Shown in pieces: positions 48,001-59,474 of a stretch of 64,000 nt of DNA. Position numbers and translations under genes: made by a program. This DNA is from Icerya purchasi (lineage: Eukaryota; Arthropoda; Insecta; Hemiptera; Monophlebidae), in contig CM077115.1 of assembly GCA_039619475.1 (NCBI GenBank), positions 225,925,064 through 225,989,063 of the forward strand, given 5' to 3'. The notes below the pieces were generated by a model, which saw nothing but the letters and a program-made list of their open reading frames with translations, was not told the origin of the DNA and ran no database searches. Numbering within the stretch: position 1 is the first letter of the stretch; every line of letters starts with the position of its first letter.

Positions 48001-48125
48001 GGGTTAGATAATAGAGATCGGATTGACGAAGGAAAGTGACTAAATTAAACAGAGGCCGTCTTTTAACAGATTTAGTGACGTGCTCGACGAGGAGTATAAG
48101 GGCCTAGTCGATTAAGATGTGGGCG
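46107..48125 (-). pseudogene. LINE fossil with partial RT and a nearly intact RNase H domain
   Basis: On the minus strand, ALILLVEHVTKSVKRRP (about 48085-48035) is an RT motif-2A trace. It is cut by an (AAT)n tract (47956-48000). Beyond the tract, LFADDILVNTTCDNL (about 47957-47910) gives the catalytic site, followed by the thumb (SLSPTKLSCIIFSLRPFNQ, SICYLGLFLNSRLTFHEHI). Further on, an RNase H domain is continuous at 47096-46524 with all four acidic residues: FTDGSKS, SAESIAIL, SDSKGVLQ and NDAADSLARS, preceded by the WVPGHSGIDG loop. After one stop (about 46522) the frame stays open through RSSIVSLIRLRINHSL and a Cys/His end (SPDCSLHDC, CDANHIFFEC) to about 46180. The 3' end is a poly-A on the minus strand (T-rich at 46107-46136). 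It belongs to an RNase H-bearing group (I/R1/LOA-like). Confidence 0.88.
47956..48000. repeat. (AAT)n tract inside a LINE fossil
   Basis: About 15 perfect ATT/AAT units replace the RT region immediately upstream of the catalytic FADD of the surrounding LINE fossil. Confidence 0.95.
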
Positions 48126-48383
48126 ATGGAGACATTTTTAAATATTTATTTAGAAACTAAAAAAATATTTTTGATTGCATCCAGAATTTAGATTTGCCTA
48201 TTGTATAAATTTCATTCAAATCATTTTTTTTATTTTACCGATTGTAATCGCTCTGTTTTTTCTTGCTTCGTTGTAAAAGAAGATAATCCCCATACGTAGA
48301 GATCTTTGATCTGTAGAGAAAAAAAAACAAAAAAAACAAAAGAAATATATAAGCTGTGAACTAAAACACTTTTTTTTCTGTTT

Positions 48384-48603
48384 ATACTTTTAAAATAAAC
48401 AAGCACCTATACAGAAATAAATATAATTCAAAAAATTAATGAAATATTGCCGACTAGTTTCGGATAACAGAGATCCATATAGTCATGTATGAATTGGTAT
48501 TTATATAATGCCATGATTATCTGTGTTATCCGAAACTGGTTGGCAATACTCAATTAACTTTTCGAATTATATTTATATAAGTGTTTGTTTATTTTAAAAG
48601 TAT
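48384..48603. mobile_element. 220-bp palindromic MITE-like element
   Basis: The two halves are inverted copies. Outer ends ATACTTTTAAAATAAAC and GTTTATTTTAAAAGTAT match, and the inner parts GACTAGTTTCGGATAACAGA and TGTGTTATCCGAAACTGGTT match. The centre lies at about 48494. No coding capacity is present. The family is unknown to me; target duplication was not resolved because the flanks are low complexity. Confidence 0.82.
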
Positions 48604-51600
48604 CAATATTAAGTAAACACAAAAATGGATGAAGATAATTTTAATTAAAAAATTCCTTTCCTTCAGGAATTACACAGTCTGTCTAAAATCGGATTCCTAG
48701 TTTTTTTGGTACTAGCGGTCGCAGTTGGTTAGATAGACAGACATACACGTGAAAAACAAATTCATCTTTTATATTTTACGCATTATTACATAAGCAGTCA
48801 CTCTCGTTTTACCTTGTTTTTTGTAATATGACCGTATCAGATGAAATTGAATTTTTACTTTTAGAAGCTGTTAGCAATGGAGACGTACATTCAACAAACA
48901 ATAATCTTCACAAGAGGCATGTATAACCGTCAATTACAACTTAAAAAAAAAAAAAAAATCGTAATAAGATTGGAATAATAAAATAAGAAGCGTTTTGTCG
49001 GGGGGTATTTTCTTACTTCGATAAAAAGAAGAAAAAAAAAGAGTTCATTGTTCGAATTATTTTGTCAATTTAACAGTGACCTAATTTCCCCGAAATGTTA
49101 GTATTCCTGTCTTTACTCGTTAATTCGTAGTGGCTCGCTAATTTTTGCGGACCTTAAAAATCGGCCAAGAAGAATCGGAGAGTAGGTCCTTAGAACGTCT
49201 ACTAACCTACATTTAGTACATTCGGGGCTAGACCGGTTACGCGTTTGGGCGGCTGCATCGTATCGCAGTAATAATTTTTACGGTAAAATCCGTTCAGCTA
49301 GCACGAAATTCGCCGAGTCACCGTCGTCATCCGATAATTACTAAACGATCGCTAGTGTAGTGTGATGTAAATAAGACGACGAGATTCGATTATTCACCGA
49401 TGCGGAATTAATCGGTAGAGCGGACAGGGCGCGAGAAAAGTCAAAAGCGAAATCGGCGGCGTGCAGACTAATGGCGGGAAGTGGCGGTCCGGCAGTTGGA
49501 CGCGACACATGAAGACGGTTTTGCGAACGGCTACCAGCAGAAGGATGGTTGTCAGTTATCAGCAGGTATGCGTCGGTGTGGCAGATATAAATATTTACGA
49601 GCGGTAAAACGCGCCGATTCGAACTGTGTTGTTCTCTTTGCCGATAATTGAGAGCTCGGTGTTCGCGGTGGCGGCGGCTGATTGTCTGCAAAAATAAAAA
49701 AGAACCGGCGTCACTTGATGGACGCCGTCGACGAACGAGGCCGCTCTGTGCTATGTGTTGCGGCGGATGGGCTACTTCGGTACGTGTTGCCTGGACGTCT
49801 GCAGAAGCGCTGGCTGGAAGCAGCGACGAGGACATCCTGAGTGCGGCCGAGACGGTACGGCTTGACAGCGGTGCCAGAAAGAGCTGCAAGGCCGGACCGA
49901 ACACATTTGCTAATCACATATTCAGCGCAAATACTCCTACGTCAATAGCAGGACGCGTTGATAACAAAAGAGAATTTGCCCACTCGGTCTGCGCTCCGAC
50001 AGTCGGCAGTGCCCTGTCGCTGCTGCAAATCGGACGGCTCTGTTGTCGCGGCAGGTGTGAAAAAACTGCATTCCTCTTTCCTGCCCGTCGTCGACGCTTC
50101 TATTTGTTTTTCCCGGTAATGGCAGCCACTCTTGTCCAAGCGCTTCGTCTCCAATTCTCTGCGCCGCTGACCGGCTCTGCTACACAGGCCGATTTCCATC
50201 GTCAGCCGGCCCGGCCGCAACTTCTCTGTCTCTTTCCCGTCTTCCTTTCCACCTGTGCCGTGCGCGCGTCGCTCTCGACCGCTAATGACGCTCCGTCCGC
50301 TGTGCTGATAAGCGCGTCTCCGCTGTCTGCAAATTATTCACTGATAAGACGTTTTTCTGCATAATTCTGCCGCGACTAGTTCGTAATTTTTGTCTCTTCG
50401 CGCGCTCCATTACCAATGCCGGCGACTGTTTTTTCGTATTAAGATATTTCCGCGCAGTCATCGAGACACACCTTTTAATGACAGTATCGTTAACGTTATC
50501 TTTAACCTTTGACAGGCCTATTTATATTTCAAAATGCGCCTTACTTCCTCTGCGACGTGCTTGTTAACGATGATTCACTGCAATCTTATAAAATACGCAT
50601 CTACACCTATACGCGTACACCTATATTCATATCGGTTTTGATTTCTATGCGACGAAAAATGAGCGCTCGAAAGAGCTTTTAATCGCAGTTGTAAAATGAA
50701 AAGTCGCTGTTTGTGCGTGCTATGCAAAGCTTTTACACGGGGCCATTTCATAGTATATAATATATATTAAAAACTTTTTTGGAGAGCGAAACCCTCTCTA
50801 TGTCTCTTGCTAGACCGCTCGATGAATTGGTCGGCGTTGCCATGGGATTTGTGTGTGTGTGTCTATCTGCATGTTAAACGAAACCAGACTCAGTGCCTAT
50901 ATGATTTTCCGTGCATCCCGACTTTAATTTGCAAATGGCTCGGTAGATAGTGGCCGGCTTTATTCCCTCCTGGTGCTGGAGTAGAACAAAAATAATGAAA
51001 AATCATAGAAACAAGCGTAGCAAGTAAGATTGAACATTAAATATAAACCAGCAACTGCATATTACATGTCATTTGAATAATAGGCGTGAACTATCGCCTA
51101 CCTTTAATTCAGATAGCACTAAACGTTATGAATCTACAGGCGAAATCGTACTATCTGTAGCTGTTTGTCTGTACTAATCTTTTATTTATTTATTTTCTTT
51201 TTTTTTTTTTTTTTTCGGTTTCCTGTTTACCGACGAGAAGAACTCGGTCTCTCCCAACATTCGGGCAATTCACATCTTTACTACAGCGTCTTTTTCCTTG
51301 TGTACTGAGCATGAGATATTTTTATATTTTATTTAATACTCGATCTAAGGATGTTTATTTTTTCTTAATAAATTATTCATTATTTTTATTAACTAATTAA
51401 CAAATTTTACAACTTGTAATCCAGTGGGACAATTGGTGGAAGAAGAAGTGCAGAAAGGTGTCGGAAAGATTGGATCAAGAATATAAAAGACTGGATTAAT
51501 AGCATGTCCAGGAACGTGCAAAAAAAAGCCTGTGGTAACTGCAATTGTGATCACCTACGCCCTTGTAGAGTATGTGGCACATGATGAAGAAGGATTAACA

Positions 51601-51647
51601 AACAGGATACATACATTTTTATACATATATACATGTATATATATATA
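48604..51647. other. Non-coding stretch with a GC-richer island at about 49.2-50.5 kb
   Basis: 48604-49180 is AT-rich. From about 49190 to 50480 GC content is clearly higher and long open frames appear on both strands: 49648-50364 plus (238 codons), 49341-49904 minus (187 codons), 49942-50220 minus. The plus frame is Arg/Ala/Ser-rich without domains, and its best stretches coincide with equally open antisense frames. I treat them as chance. The island may be an old exon, a 5' UTR or regulatory DNA. 50490-51647 is AT-rich, ending in (TA)n at about 51635-51647. Confidence 0.4.
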
Positions 51648-52076
51648 TTAATTACAACGTAATTCTTAGGCTACCCCCCATTCGAAAAAATGTCCCAATT
51701 TTATGTAACGCTAAATGTCCCAATTTTATGTAACGCTAATTGTCCCAAAAAAATGTCCCAGAAAATGTCCCAATTTTATGTAACGTTTGTTATATTTTGT
51801 AGGATTTTTGTTATTGTTATTTAAAAAATGTCACAATTTTATGTAATGATATATGTAACGAAAAATGTAACGAAAAAATGTCTTAATTTTATATAACGGA
51901 AGGTAAATGTTAGAATAGGATTTTTATGGTTATGTTATTTTTTGTGTGTGTTGATGCCAGTAAGAATTACGTTGTAAATTTTGATCATTTTATACAAAGT
52001 ATAGAAGAGAAAGAGACAGAAATGAAAGCAAGAGGGGTCAAGGGGCACAGCCCCTTGCGAGACCAAAATGGCCGAG

Positions 52077-52078
<2 letters not shown>
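51648..52078 (+). mobile_element. Hairpin-family element, copy 5 (B-end to A-end)
   Basis: It starts at the B-end (TTAATTACAACGTAATTCTT, GGCTACCCCCCATTCG) and runs through a tandem array of ATGTCCCAATTTTATGTAAC-type units. It then has GATGCCAGTAAGAATTACG and the TTGTAAATTTTGATC module. It ends with the A-end hairpins: CAAGGGGCACAGCCCCTTG (52039-52057), then the GACCAAAATGGCCGAGTT half-palindrome. A (TA)n tract follows directly. Confidence 0.88.

Positions 52079-52117
<39 letters not shown>
52078..52117. repeat. (TA)n tract between two head-to-head elements
   Basis: About 20 perfect TA units separate the A-ends of hairpin-family copies 5 and 6, which face each other. Confidence 0.95.
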
Positions 52118-52118
<1 letters not shown>

Positions 52119-52119
<1 letters not shown>

Positions 52120-52638
52120 AACTCGCCATTTTGGCTTCGCAAGCGGCTGTGCCCCTTGACCCGTCCTGCTTACATATCTGTCTCTTTTTCTTCTATACTT
52201 TGTATAAGGTGATCAAAATTTACAACGTAATTCTTAGACCAGCCCCCGTTAGATTTTATATAATAATAAAAAAAAAAAATACAACCAAAAATTTATATCA
52301 TAAATTTTATTAAACTACTAAAACAATTTAACATACTACAACACATATAAATAATACTTTTTTTGCTTTTCCATGGTAAATTAGCAATGTATTCTTTACA
52401 TGCTTCTTCCCATATTAGGACTTCTTATTCATCAACCTGCACACTAATAAGAAGTGTATTCCGGAAATGCGGACAAACACAATCAGTAAAATCGGTCTAT
52501 GAACATAAAAAAAAGGAAAAAGAAACATACGCGACGAACGTATCATTTCCTTCTTTTTGGAAGATTACAAACGTTACCTAAAATTGGGACATTTTCCCAA
52601 TGAGCGCCAGCTGGCCTAAGAATTACGTTGTAATTAAT
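52119..52638 (-). mobile_element. Hairpin-family element, copy 6, with an unrelated core
   Basis: The A-end (ACTCGCCATTTTGGCTTCGC, then a weakened CAAGCGGCTGTGCCCCTTG hairpin) faces copy 5 across (TA)n. The B-end closes at GGCCTAAGAATTACGTTG and TAATTAAT (52613-52638). Between TTTACAACGTAATTCTTAGA (about 52217) and AAAATTGGGACATTTTCCCA (about 52581) lies roughly 330 bp that the other copies do not have. It includes a 72-codon plus-strand frame (52363-52581) that I do not recognise. It may be captured or inserted DNA. Confidence 0.8.
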
Positions 52639-55600
52639 ATATACATATATGTAGGTACATATTTTGTTCGCTATTCCGGACCGATCTACTCAGAGCGATT
52701 TTTTTATACGCCAGCTTTCTTCTTAAAGATTACAAAAGCTGTATTTTTTTCTTTGTGATGTGCACGGAATTCAATGTTTTTTAGTTTCAATTGCCCTTGC
52801 TTTTTTTCCCAAAGTGTTTTCATTCTGTTTGTTTTTTGCTTTTTTGTTTTGTACTTGTAATGCTCCAAAAGAACGTACACAGCTCTATTTCTAATCTGAC
52901 ATGTATCAGCCTACAAGCTTTGGAAGAGTAGATTCTAATCATCGAGTAGAAATACTATTCCGACACACAACTCGTTCCAGGTCTCGGTAAAATCTTTCGT
53001 CTTATTCCTCTATTCGAATATTGCGTTTTCTTAAAGCGAAGGACCTCATCGCTGAATGGCGCTATAACGTAAAAATGACTTTAAAATATTTCGGAAGTAA
53101 AACGTAGTACCCAGAAACGGGAGGAAAGCTTCCTTGTTTGACTCAAAACGAATATTCCTATATATATATATGTGTGTGTGTGTGTATATATGTGTAAACT
53201 CGATTTTTAGGATCTTTCCAAAGGTGTAGATCGATGGATCGGGCTCAAGAAACGTAAGTCTATAATTCTGACGGTTTCAATTGACAGCATTCTTCGCGAA
53301 GTAAACAAAATACGTCACAGATTTTGTATTATTTTCGTTGTAGAATTTTTTTGTTAGGTTCAAAGAATTCGGTACAGTAATTATTATTATCGCAATAGAT
53401 TTTGCATTAAAATATAGTATTATAAAAAATAAAAAAAGTGTGTATAATAATTCCGTTAAAATTTAAAATATATGAAAAGAAAGAAAAAAAAAACCCGGTG
53501 AAAAAAGAACACCGATAGTTAAAGTCTATGAAAATTTAATAAAAACGTACTAAAATGTAACAGCGAGTTATTGTCGAAAATAAATGCTTAATGAAGAGAT
53601 GCGACAAAAAGTGAAAAACAATTATTTGATAAAAAATAATAAATTTCGCAGTGATATTAAGGTGGGATGATATCACGATAATTCTTATAATAATTTTAAC
53701 TTTTTCGAGTAGGCACCAAATTAAAGTTACAACAAACAATTAACGCGTATAATAACACAGTCGCTCGTTTTCTATAATGGCGACTTTTGGAAGCATAATG
53801 ATTATTTAATAAGTTTTTATTATTATTGTAGTTTGAAAACTCTAATAAGTATTAATGTTGTTCTTAGGAATTATTATAACATTCATCTTAATCGTTCTGA
53901 AATATGTTATTTTCTTATCGCGGGTAATTGTTATTTACTTATTATTGCCCTTTTATTCAATTTTTATATTAAATTTTCAAGTTGGTATTTAAAAAGAAAA
54001 AAGAAAAAAAAAACATTTTATTTTATAATTTTTAGTATAATACTTGGATTTATTATTTTGCTCAAAACCGTTTTTTTTTTTTTTTTTTTATTTTATTAAA
54101 AGTGATAAACTCTTGTGACTCTGTGACGATTTAAAATTCGTTTTCTTCATTCGAACCGGTATTTATCCGATTGATAATACTTTAATTTTTTCAAATTACG
54201 TAATATTGATAATATTTTAAGTTATGATTTAAACATATTACCTATGTTTAATGTGAGCCGCTGAAAAAAAGCACTTTCGAATGAGAACAAAGATGCATTA
54301 AAATCAGTTCACATGGGTACAGACGGAGGTTGCGCGCGAACAAAAATTTAAAAAAAATAAACATTCGTGACAAATGCGTGTATAGCTTTGCTCTTTTTTG
54401 TAAAATGAAAAAAAAAAACTGTTGTTGTTTTTCCCAGAAATGTCCAACACACGTATTTTGTATGTTATTTGTGTACCGAATTGTGTTGTTAAAAAGCAAA
54501 AATAGTTTTTGCATACTGTGTATGTAAAAAGCCACAGCTGAAAACAGACCATAAGCCGGAACCGGATAATTCGCGATTTGGAATGCTCGGCGGATTGATT
54601 ATGAACCGAAAAAATTAATAATTAAATGGCCTAGACATATTCAAATCGAAATTAATATAAAGAGGAGATGGACTAGTTGTGCCAACTGGCGGCGGAAACT
54701 TTCGGAACGAATTATTATATGTGACTCTTAAAGAATTACCGAATAATCTGTAGGTTCGAGGATATCTGAAGCATCGAGTTTTAGACAGTACTTGCACATG
54801 CATATGTATACACGGATATCGTCACCTGGAGGTGCGGATGCCGACTGAGAGCTTGTAGCCTAGGTAATAAATGAGAATAAGTGAAAAGTACTCTCGGAGC
54901 GAAGTGTATTAGTAACAACGCTCGCCGCTGCACTGGGACTCTCTGTATGTATTATATGGTGACGAAATTGCTGGAATGTACGGTTGTTCTGCCGCCATCA
55001 CGCAAAAATTGCGTGGTCATATTTCACGGCGATTCGGAAAGGCCGTCGTCGCACTGAATTAGCTGAAAAATTACTTGCAAGTGACTCCGTCGTCAGGATC
55101 GTTTAAGCGCGCCGCCAGTTGTTACGAGTCTGCGCCCAAGGATAGGAAGATGCAAGAGCGACAAAAAGAAAACGCGCCTACAAAGACGAATCAAAATGAG
55201 GCTAGGACGAGCGGGGAGGAAAAAGTCCATCGAGGTTTCGGTGTTCGCTTTTTCAAACAGCGCTTCACTCGAGAACTAGTCCGGTAGAAAAACGGTGAGA
55301 ACATCGACCGTGACAAGTCGCGTAGAAATATCGACGAATCACGCCAACCGCGAAAGCTGATAAATGCGCAGAACTGCAGACCCCTACGGCGAACAGATTT
55401 GTCAGATATTGTCGTTATTTTGAAGTTACAGTTTATCATATGCTGGAAGAGTGGAGTGGCGTAAGGCGAGTACTGCCTGAACGACAGTGGACAACGGATA
55501 AGCGACGGATTGGCCGACTGGGAAATCAGCTCTTATTAATGTAACGCGAGCTGAAATTACCGGGTAGAGATAATACGCGGCTTTGCCGTTGCTCCAGTAT

Positions 55601-56936
55601 GATCGTATGCACGCTGATACAAGTGCACAACGCACTCTGTGACCAAATAATGAAGCTACTTCTTCCTCAATTGATGACCACCCACAGCCGAACGTCGAGC
55701 TCGCCACAACACGGACCGCTGCAACGATGATTGATGGCTAATAAGCCGCCTTCCTATCAAAAAAAAAAAGAAAGAAAGAAAAGGAAATAAGAGGAAAAAT
55801 GAATGTTTTCCTTTTAGTAGAAAAATCGAATCTCTCTCCTTGTCTAAAATTATTTTCGGCTACAGGTGCGCTCATAGGTTAACGAGGCAACTTTTTCGTG
55901 GACGCGCAATAAATCATTCATTTTTGATTTTCAGTTTCGCTCGTAAATCAATAATCGCGGTATTGCGTTGCTCGGCTAAACGGTTTTCAGATTAGTAAAC
56001 CGTCCCGATAATTATCGTTTCCGCAGTTCGTAATCAATGAGAACGGAAATAATCTGCATACGCTTGCGAACGAAGACGTTTTTCTACCGGCGAATAGCTC
56101 GATTAAGCAACAGCATTCCAACGTCGTATCCCCCCCTGCCTTTCTTGCGTCACTAACGCAACGAAAATCTCTTTTTCCACAAATTTTTCACAGGGCGCCC
56201 GCAATTACGAATGAATATTAACCGTTCGTTCTGAATCATTCTGAATTTGTTGCAGTACGTTGAAGAGAGTTGCATGAAAACTGAACGATACCGCCAGTTA
56301 CTTTCCGTGTAAATTAAAGTCGTCGAAAACTCCGAGCTACCGGTTGGATCGGATTATTTATTTTTCTGCCTTCAACAACAACGCTTCAAAAGTAACAATT
56401 TTATACATTTTACACCTCGTGGTACGACGCATGCAGAAATTAATCGGAGCGCGGCTAACATGCTACGGAGAATACGAACACATTTCAGCGCTGGAAAAAT
56501 TGTTAAAATGACTAATCCTGATAAACGAAGTCGTGGCAGGACATGCATCAAGTGTAGAGAGAAAGTTCAGATTATTAAATGAAATCCAGTTGCTTAGGAA
56601 TAAATGTGACGGCGGTGTAACAATGAACGAATTTACAGCTTACAAAAACTATTTTCGTCTACTGCGGGCGCACCTTCAAAGCTTCGTAACGAGGTCGCAA
56701 TAGATAGCCCAGATGCTAGACTGCTTTTGAACGCGACGAATTAGTTTTTGATCACCAGAGATCGAAATTTCGAATTCTCCTAATAAATTAGGGCTGCAAA
56801 ATAAGCGTTAAGATAAATTTTGAGTCGCAATCGTACATATGCTTGTTCTTTCGAACGGCCACGATAACAGAATTTCAGACCAGCTTAAAATCATACATAC
56901 ATATGTATATATGTATATATATATATATATATATAT
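52639..56936. other. Non-coding stretch with a GC-richer island at about 54.5-55.7 kb
   Basis: 52639-54540 is AT-rich, with TA/TG repeats at about 53159-53192, A-rich and T-rich tracts near 54000-54090, and a hydrophobic AT-rich frame (53833-54099) without motifs. 54540-55740 is GC-richer with opposing short frames (55075-55287 plus; 55191-55439 and 55426-55707 minus) that I do not recognise. 55760-55800 is A/G-rich. 55800-56880 is mixed and featureless to me, ending with a (TA)n-rich run. Confidence 0.4.
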
Positions 56937-57551
56937 AAACTCGGCCATTTTGTTCTCGCAAGGGGCTGTGCGCCCCTTGACCCCTCTTACTTTCATTTCT
57001 GTCTCTTTCTCTTCTATACTTTGTATAAAATGATCAAAATTTACGACGTAATTCTTACTGGCATCAATACACACAAAAAAAAAAAAAAACATAACCACAA
57101 AAATCCTATCCTAACATTTAACTTTCATTATACAAAATTAAGACATTGTTTCGTTTCATTTTTCGTTACATAAAATTATGACATTTTTTAAATAACAATA
57201 ACAAAAATCCTATAAAATATAACAAATGTTACATAAAATTGGGACATTTTTTGGGGACATTTGTTAGATTTTATAGGATTTTTCTTATTGTTATTTAAAA
57301 AATGTCACAATTTTATGTAACGAAATATGTAACGAAAAATGAAACGAAATAATGTCTTAATTTTATATAATGAAAGTTAAATGTTAGGATAGGATTTTTG
57401 TGACTATGTTATTTTTTTTCTGTTGAGGCCAGTAAGAATTACGTTGTAAATTTTAAATCATTTTATACAAAGTATAGAAGAGAAAGAGACAGAAATGATA
57501 GCAAGAAGGGTCAAGGGGCACAGCCTCTTGCGGGGCCAAAATGGCCGAGTT
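56937..57551. mobile_element. Hairpin-family element, copy 7 (two A-ends, tail to tail)
   Basis: An A-end at the left (CTCGGCCATTTTGTTCTCG, then the CAAGGGGC...GCCCCTTG hairpin) and an inverted A-end at the right (AAGGGGCACAGCCTCTTGCG, GGCCAAAATGGCCGAGTTT) frame two internal arrays. The arrays meet near 57250-57265 (GGGGACATTTGTTAGATTTT). Both B-ends are lost at the junction. The arms cover roughly 300 bp each, making this one of the largest palindromes in the window. (TA)n-rich DNA flanks both sides. Confidence 0.86.
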
Positions 57552-57612
57552 TATATATATACACACACACATATATATATATATGTATATATAAATATAT
57601 ATTTATACTTTT

Positions 57613-57692
57613 TTTCTGTAGCTAAAAGTTATTCGGCTGTATTTGTTTCCGGAGGCAGCTTAAATATTTCTGTACCGCGATTCATTATGCAT
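57613..57692 (+). repeat. Dispersed about 80-bp repeat, plus copy
   Basis: TTCTGTAGCTAAAAGTTATT, CGGCTGTATTTGTTTCCGGA, GGCAGCTTAAATATTTCTGT, ACCGCGATTCATTATG. The inverted relative lies at 59395-59474. Confidence 0.75.
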
Positions 57693-59394
57693 CGTAAAAG
57701 CAGCCCCGGAGCATCCGCGAGTAAAAATAAATACGCCAGTTTTGGTATAAGCTGCTTCGGTCAGACATCTCTAAAATAATTATTAATAATTTTTGGATTA
57801 TTCTGAAACACGTCACGCATTTTGTTACGTAAGGATACATTAGAGTCAGGCTTTATTTCGTTAATATCATACGTAACCGAAAAATATTACATAGAAGAAC
57901 GACGGATACCGGTAGCGATTTTGACATCTCACAGCAATCTTTATACCGTCATATTTTATTTAGTACGTATCGCTGCTAATACGAATGGTTATATATATAT
58001 TCTTTATTATCGCGCTATCTATGTTTTAAATTGTGTTTAAAAGTTTTCTTGTGTTCCGTACAGGCAATTAAATGAATTTCGAACTACCAAAAATATATAT
58101 CGTAGTCGTGGACATGTTCACATTCCGAGAAAGGCCAATTGGAATAATTTTTTTCATCTTTGTTTTTGTCATTTAATTGTGGACACCGCTAAATTTGAAG
58201 AAAAAAAATGTTTCCTTACATTTGTCTCTTAATTTGTAATACGTGACTGATATGCTCTGGTATACTACGATCGAATGGTAATTAAGACATTTTGGTTAAT
58301 GAAAAATTTAGGAAACATACGATTGTGGCAATGAATTCAACGGGTTCATCATACGGCGAGTATTAAAGCATCACAAATAATATCTAACTAGTTACGAACC
58401 CTCTAAGCGTTATATCGAGAATGTTGTCAATAGAGTCCGAAATATTTACCACACAAAATTCTATTGACCCGAGTCTTAAGAGAGATCAAGTTTAACCGGA
58501 GAAATATGCGACAATATGAGAAAAGGTGCGAGCCTGGAATTTACAAAATTGGACAAAAAGGCAGAAGCTCTTTAGATTTTTCCAAAAACACCAGGAACAA
58601 CAGATACGCGAAATAATTCCGAGTTGAATTTTCGCCAGTAGCTGAAGAATACTCGTATCAACGAACGGTATTCATTCCGTTTCTTAATGAAATATCTCAG
58701 CTCTTCGTTGAAAGATAGATTTTCGTACTATACAAAAAGGTTCTTCTCACCCTTTCATGTATTGCCAATAAAAGCGGTACTTGAACAGTTCCAATAAATC
58801 CCGTTCAATTTTTAACATGCCACGCACTTTGAACACTTTTCAATCGGTTTAATTTTGAATTTCGAAATTATCGCTAGTGTTTCGTGTTTGGGTAGTTTTT
58901 CGATTGTTTTCTTATCGAGACTTTTTTTTTTTTTTTTTTTTTTAAATAAGAACAGAATTAGCACTAGAAATCGGAAGAAGGAGAAAATAAAGTTTTGTAG
59001 AAGATGAAAATGATTCAAAGACAGGAATAACAGAAGCAGAAGGAAATGGGAGAATATAAGAAGCATCGATAAGCGGAGCAGGGATAATAATACCAAGTTA
59101 CAGTAGAGAAGAGTAGAAGGACGATTATTATTCGGCAAAATTGGTCAAACATTCGAAAAAATCATGATATCAGGGTCACAAAAGAGTGTAAAGAAGGGAG
59201 ATAAAAAGAATAACTTAATGCGGTAGAGATACAGATGGAAAATAAGAAAGAAGACTATGGTTAAAGTGAATGCGACAAATAGCCGAGATTGTGGAGCGTT
59301 TAAGAGAGGGAAAGCACCTAGAAAATCATGAACGGGAAGTGATGATTGATTGGAAAGGTAAGAAGAATACGAAAATGAAGAATAGATTCGTGTC

Positions 59395-59474
59395 CATAAT
59401 GTATCGCGGACAGAAATATTTACAGTTGCCTCCAGAATCAAATACAGTCGAATAAAACTTTTGGCTACAGAAAA
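59395..59474 (-). repeat. Dispersed about 80-bp repeat, minus copy
   Basis: On the minus strand it reads TTCTGTAGCCAAAAGTTTTA, TTCGACTGTATTTGATTCTG, GAGGCAACTGTAAATATTTC, TGTCCGCGATACATTATGGA. This matches 57613-57692 with a few substitutions and short indels. The element type is unknown; sequence beyond the shared block does not match. Confidence 0.75.

Noticed and set aside
49648..50364. 238-codon open frame on the plus strand
   Set aside because: It is Arg/Ala/Ser-rich with no domain. It overlaps equally open antisense frames and lies in GC-rich DNA where stops are scarce.
53833..54099. Hydrophobic 88-codon frame that could look like a membrane protein
   Set aside because: Phe/Ile/Leu/Lys content follows from AT-rich DNA including poly-A and poly-T tracts; there is no conserved pattern.
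8919..57551. Possible CRISPR-like array from regularly repeated ATGTCCCAATTTTATGTAAC units
   Set aside because: The units are contiguous degenerate tandems inside a mobile element with no unique spacers, and the genome is eukaryotic.
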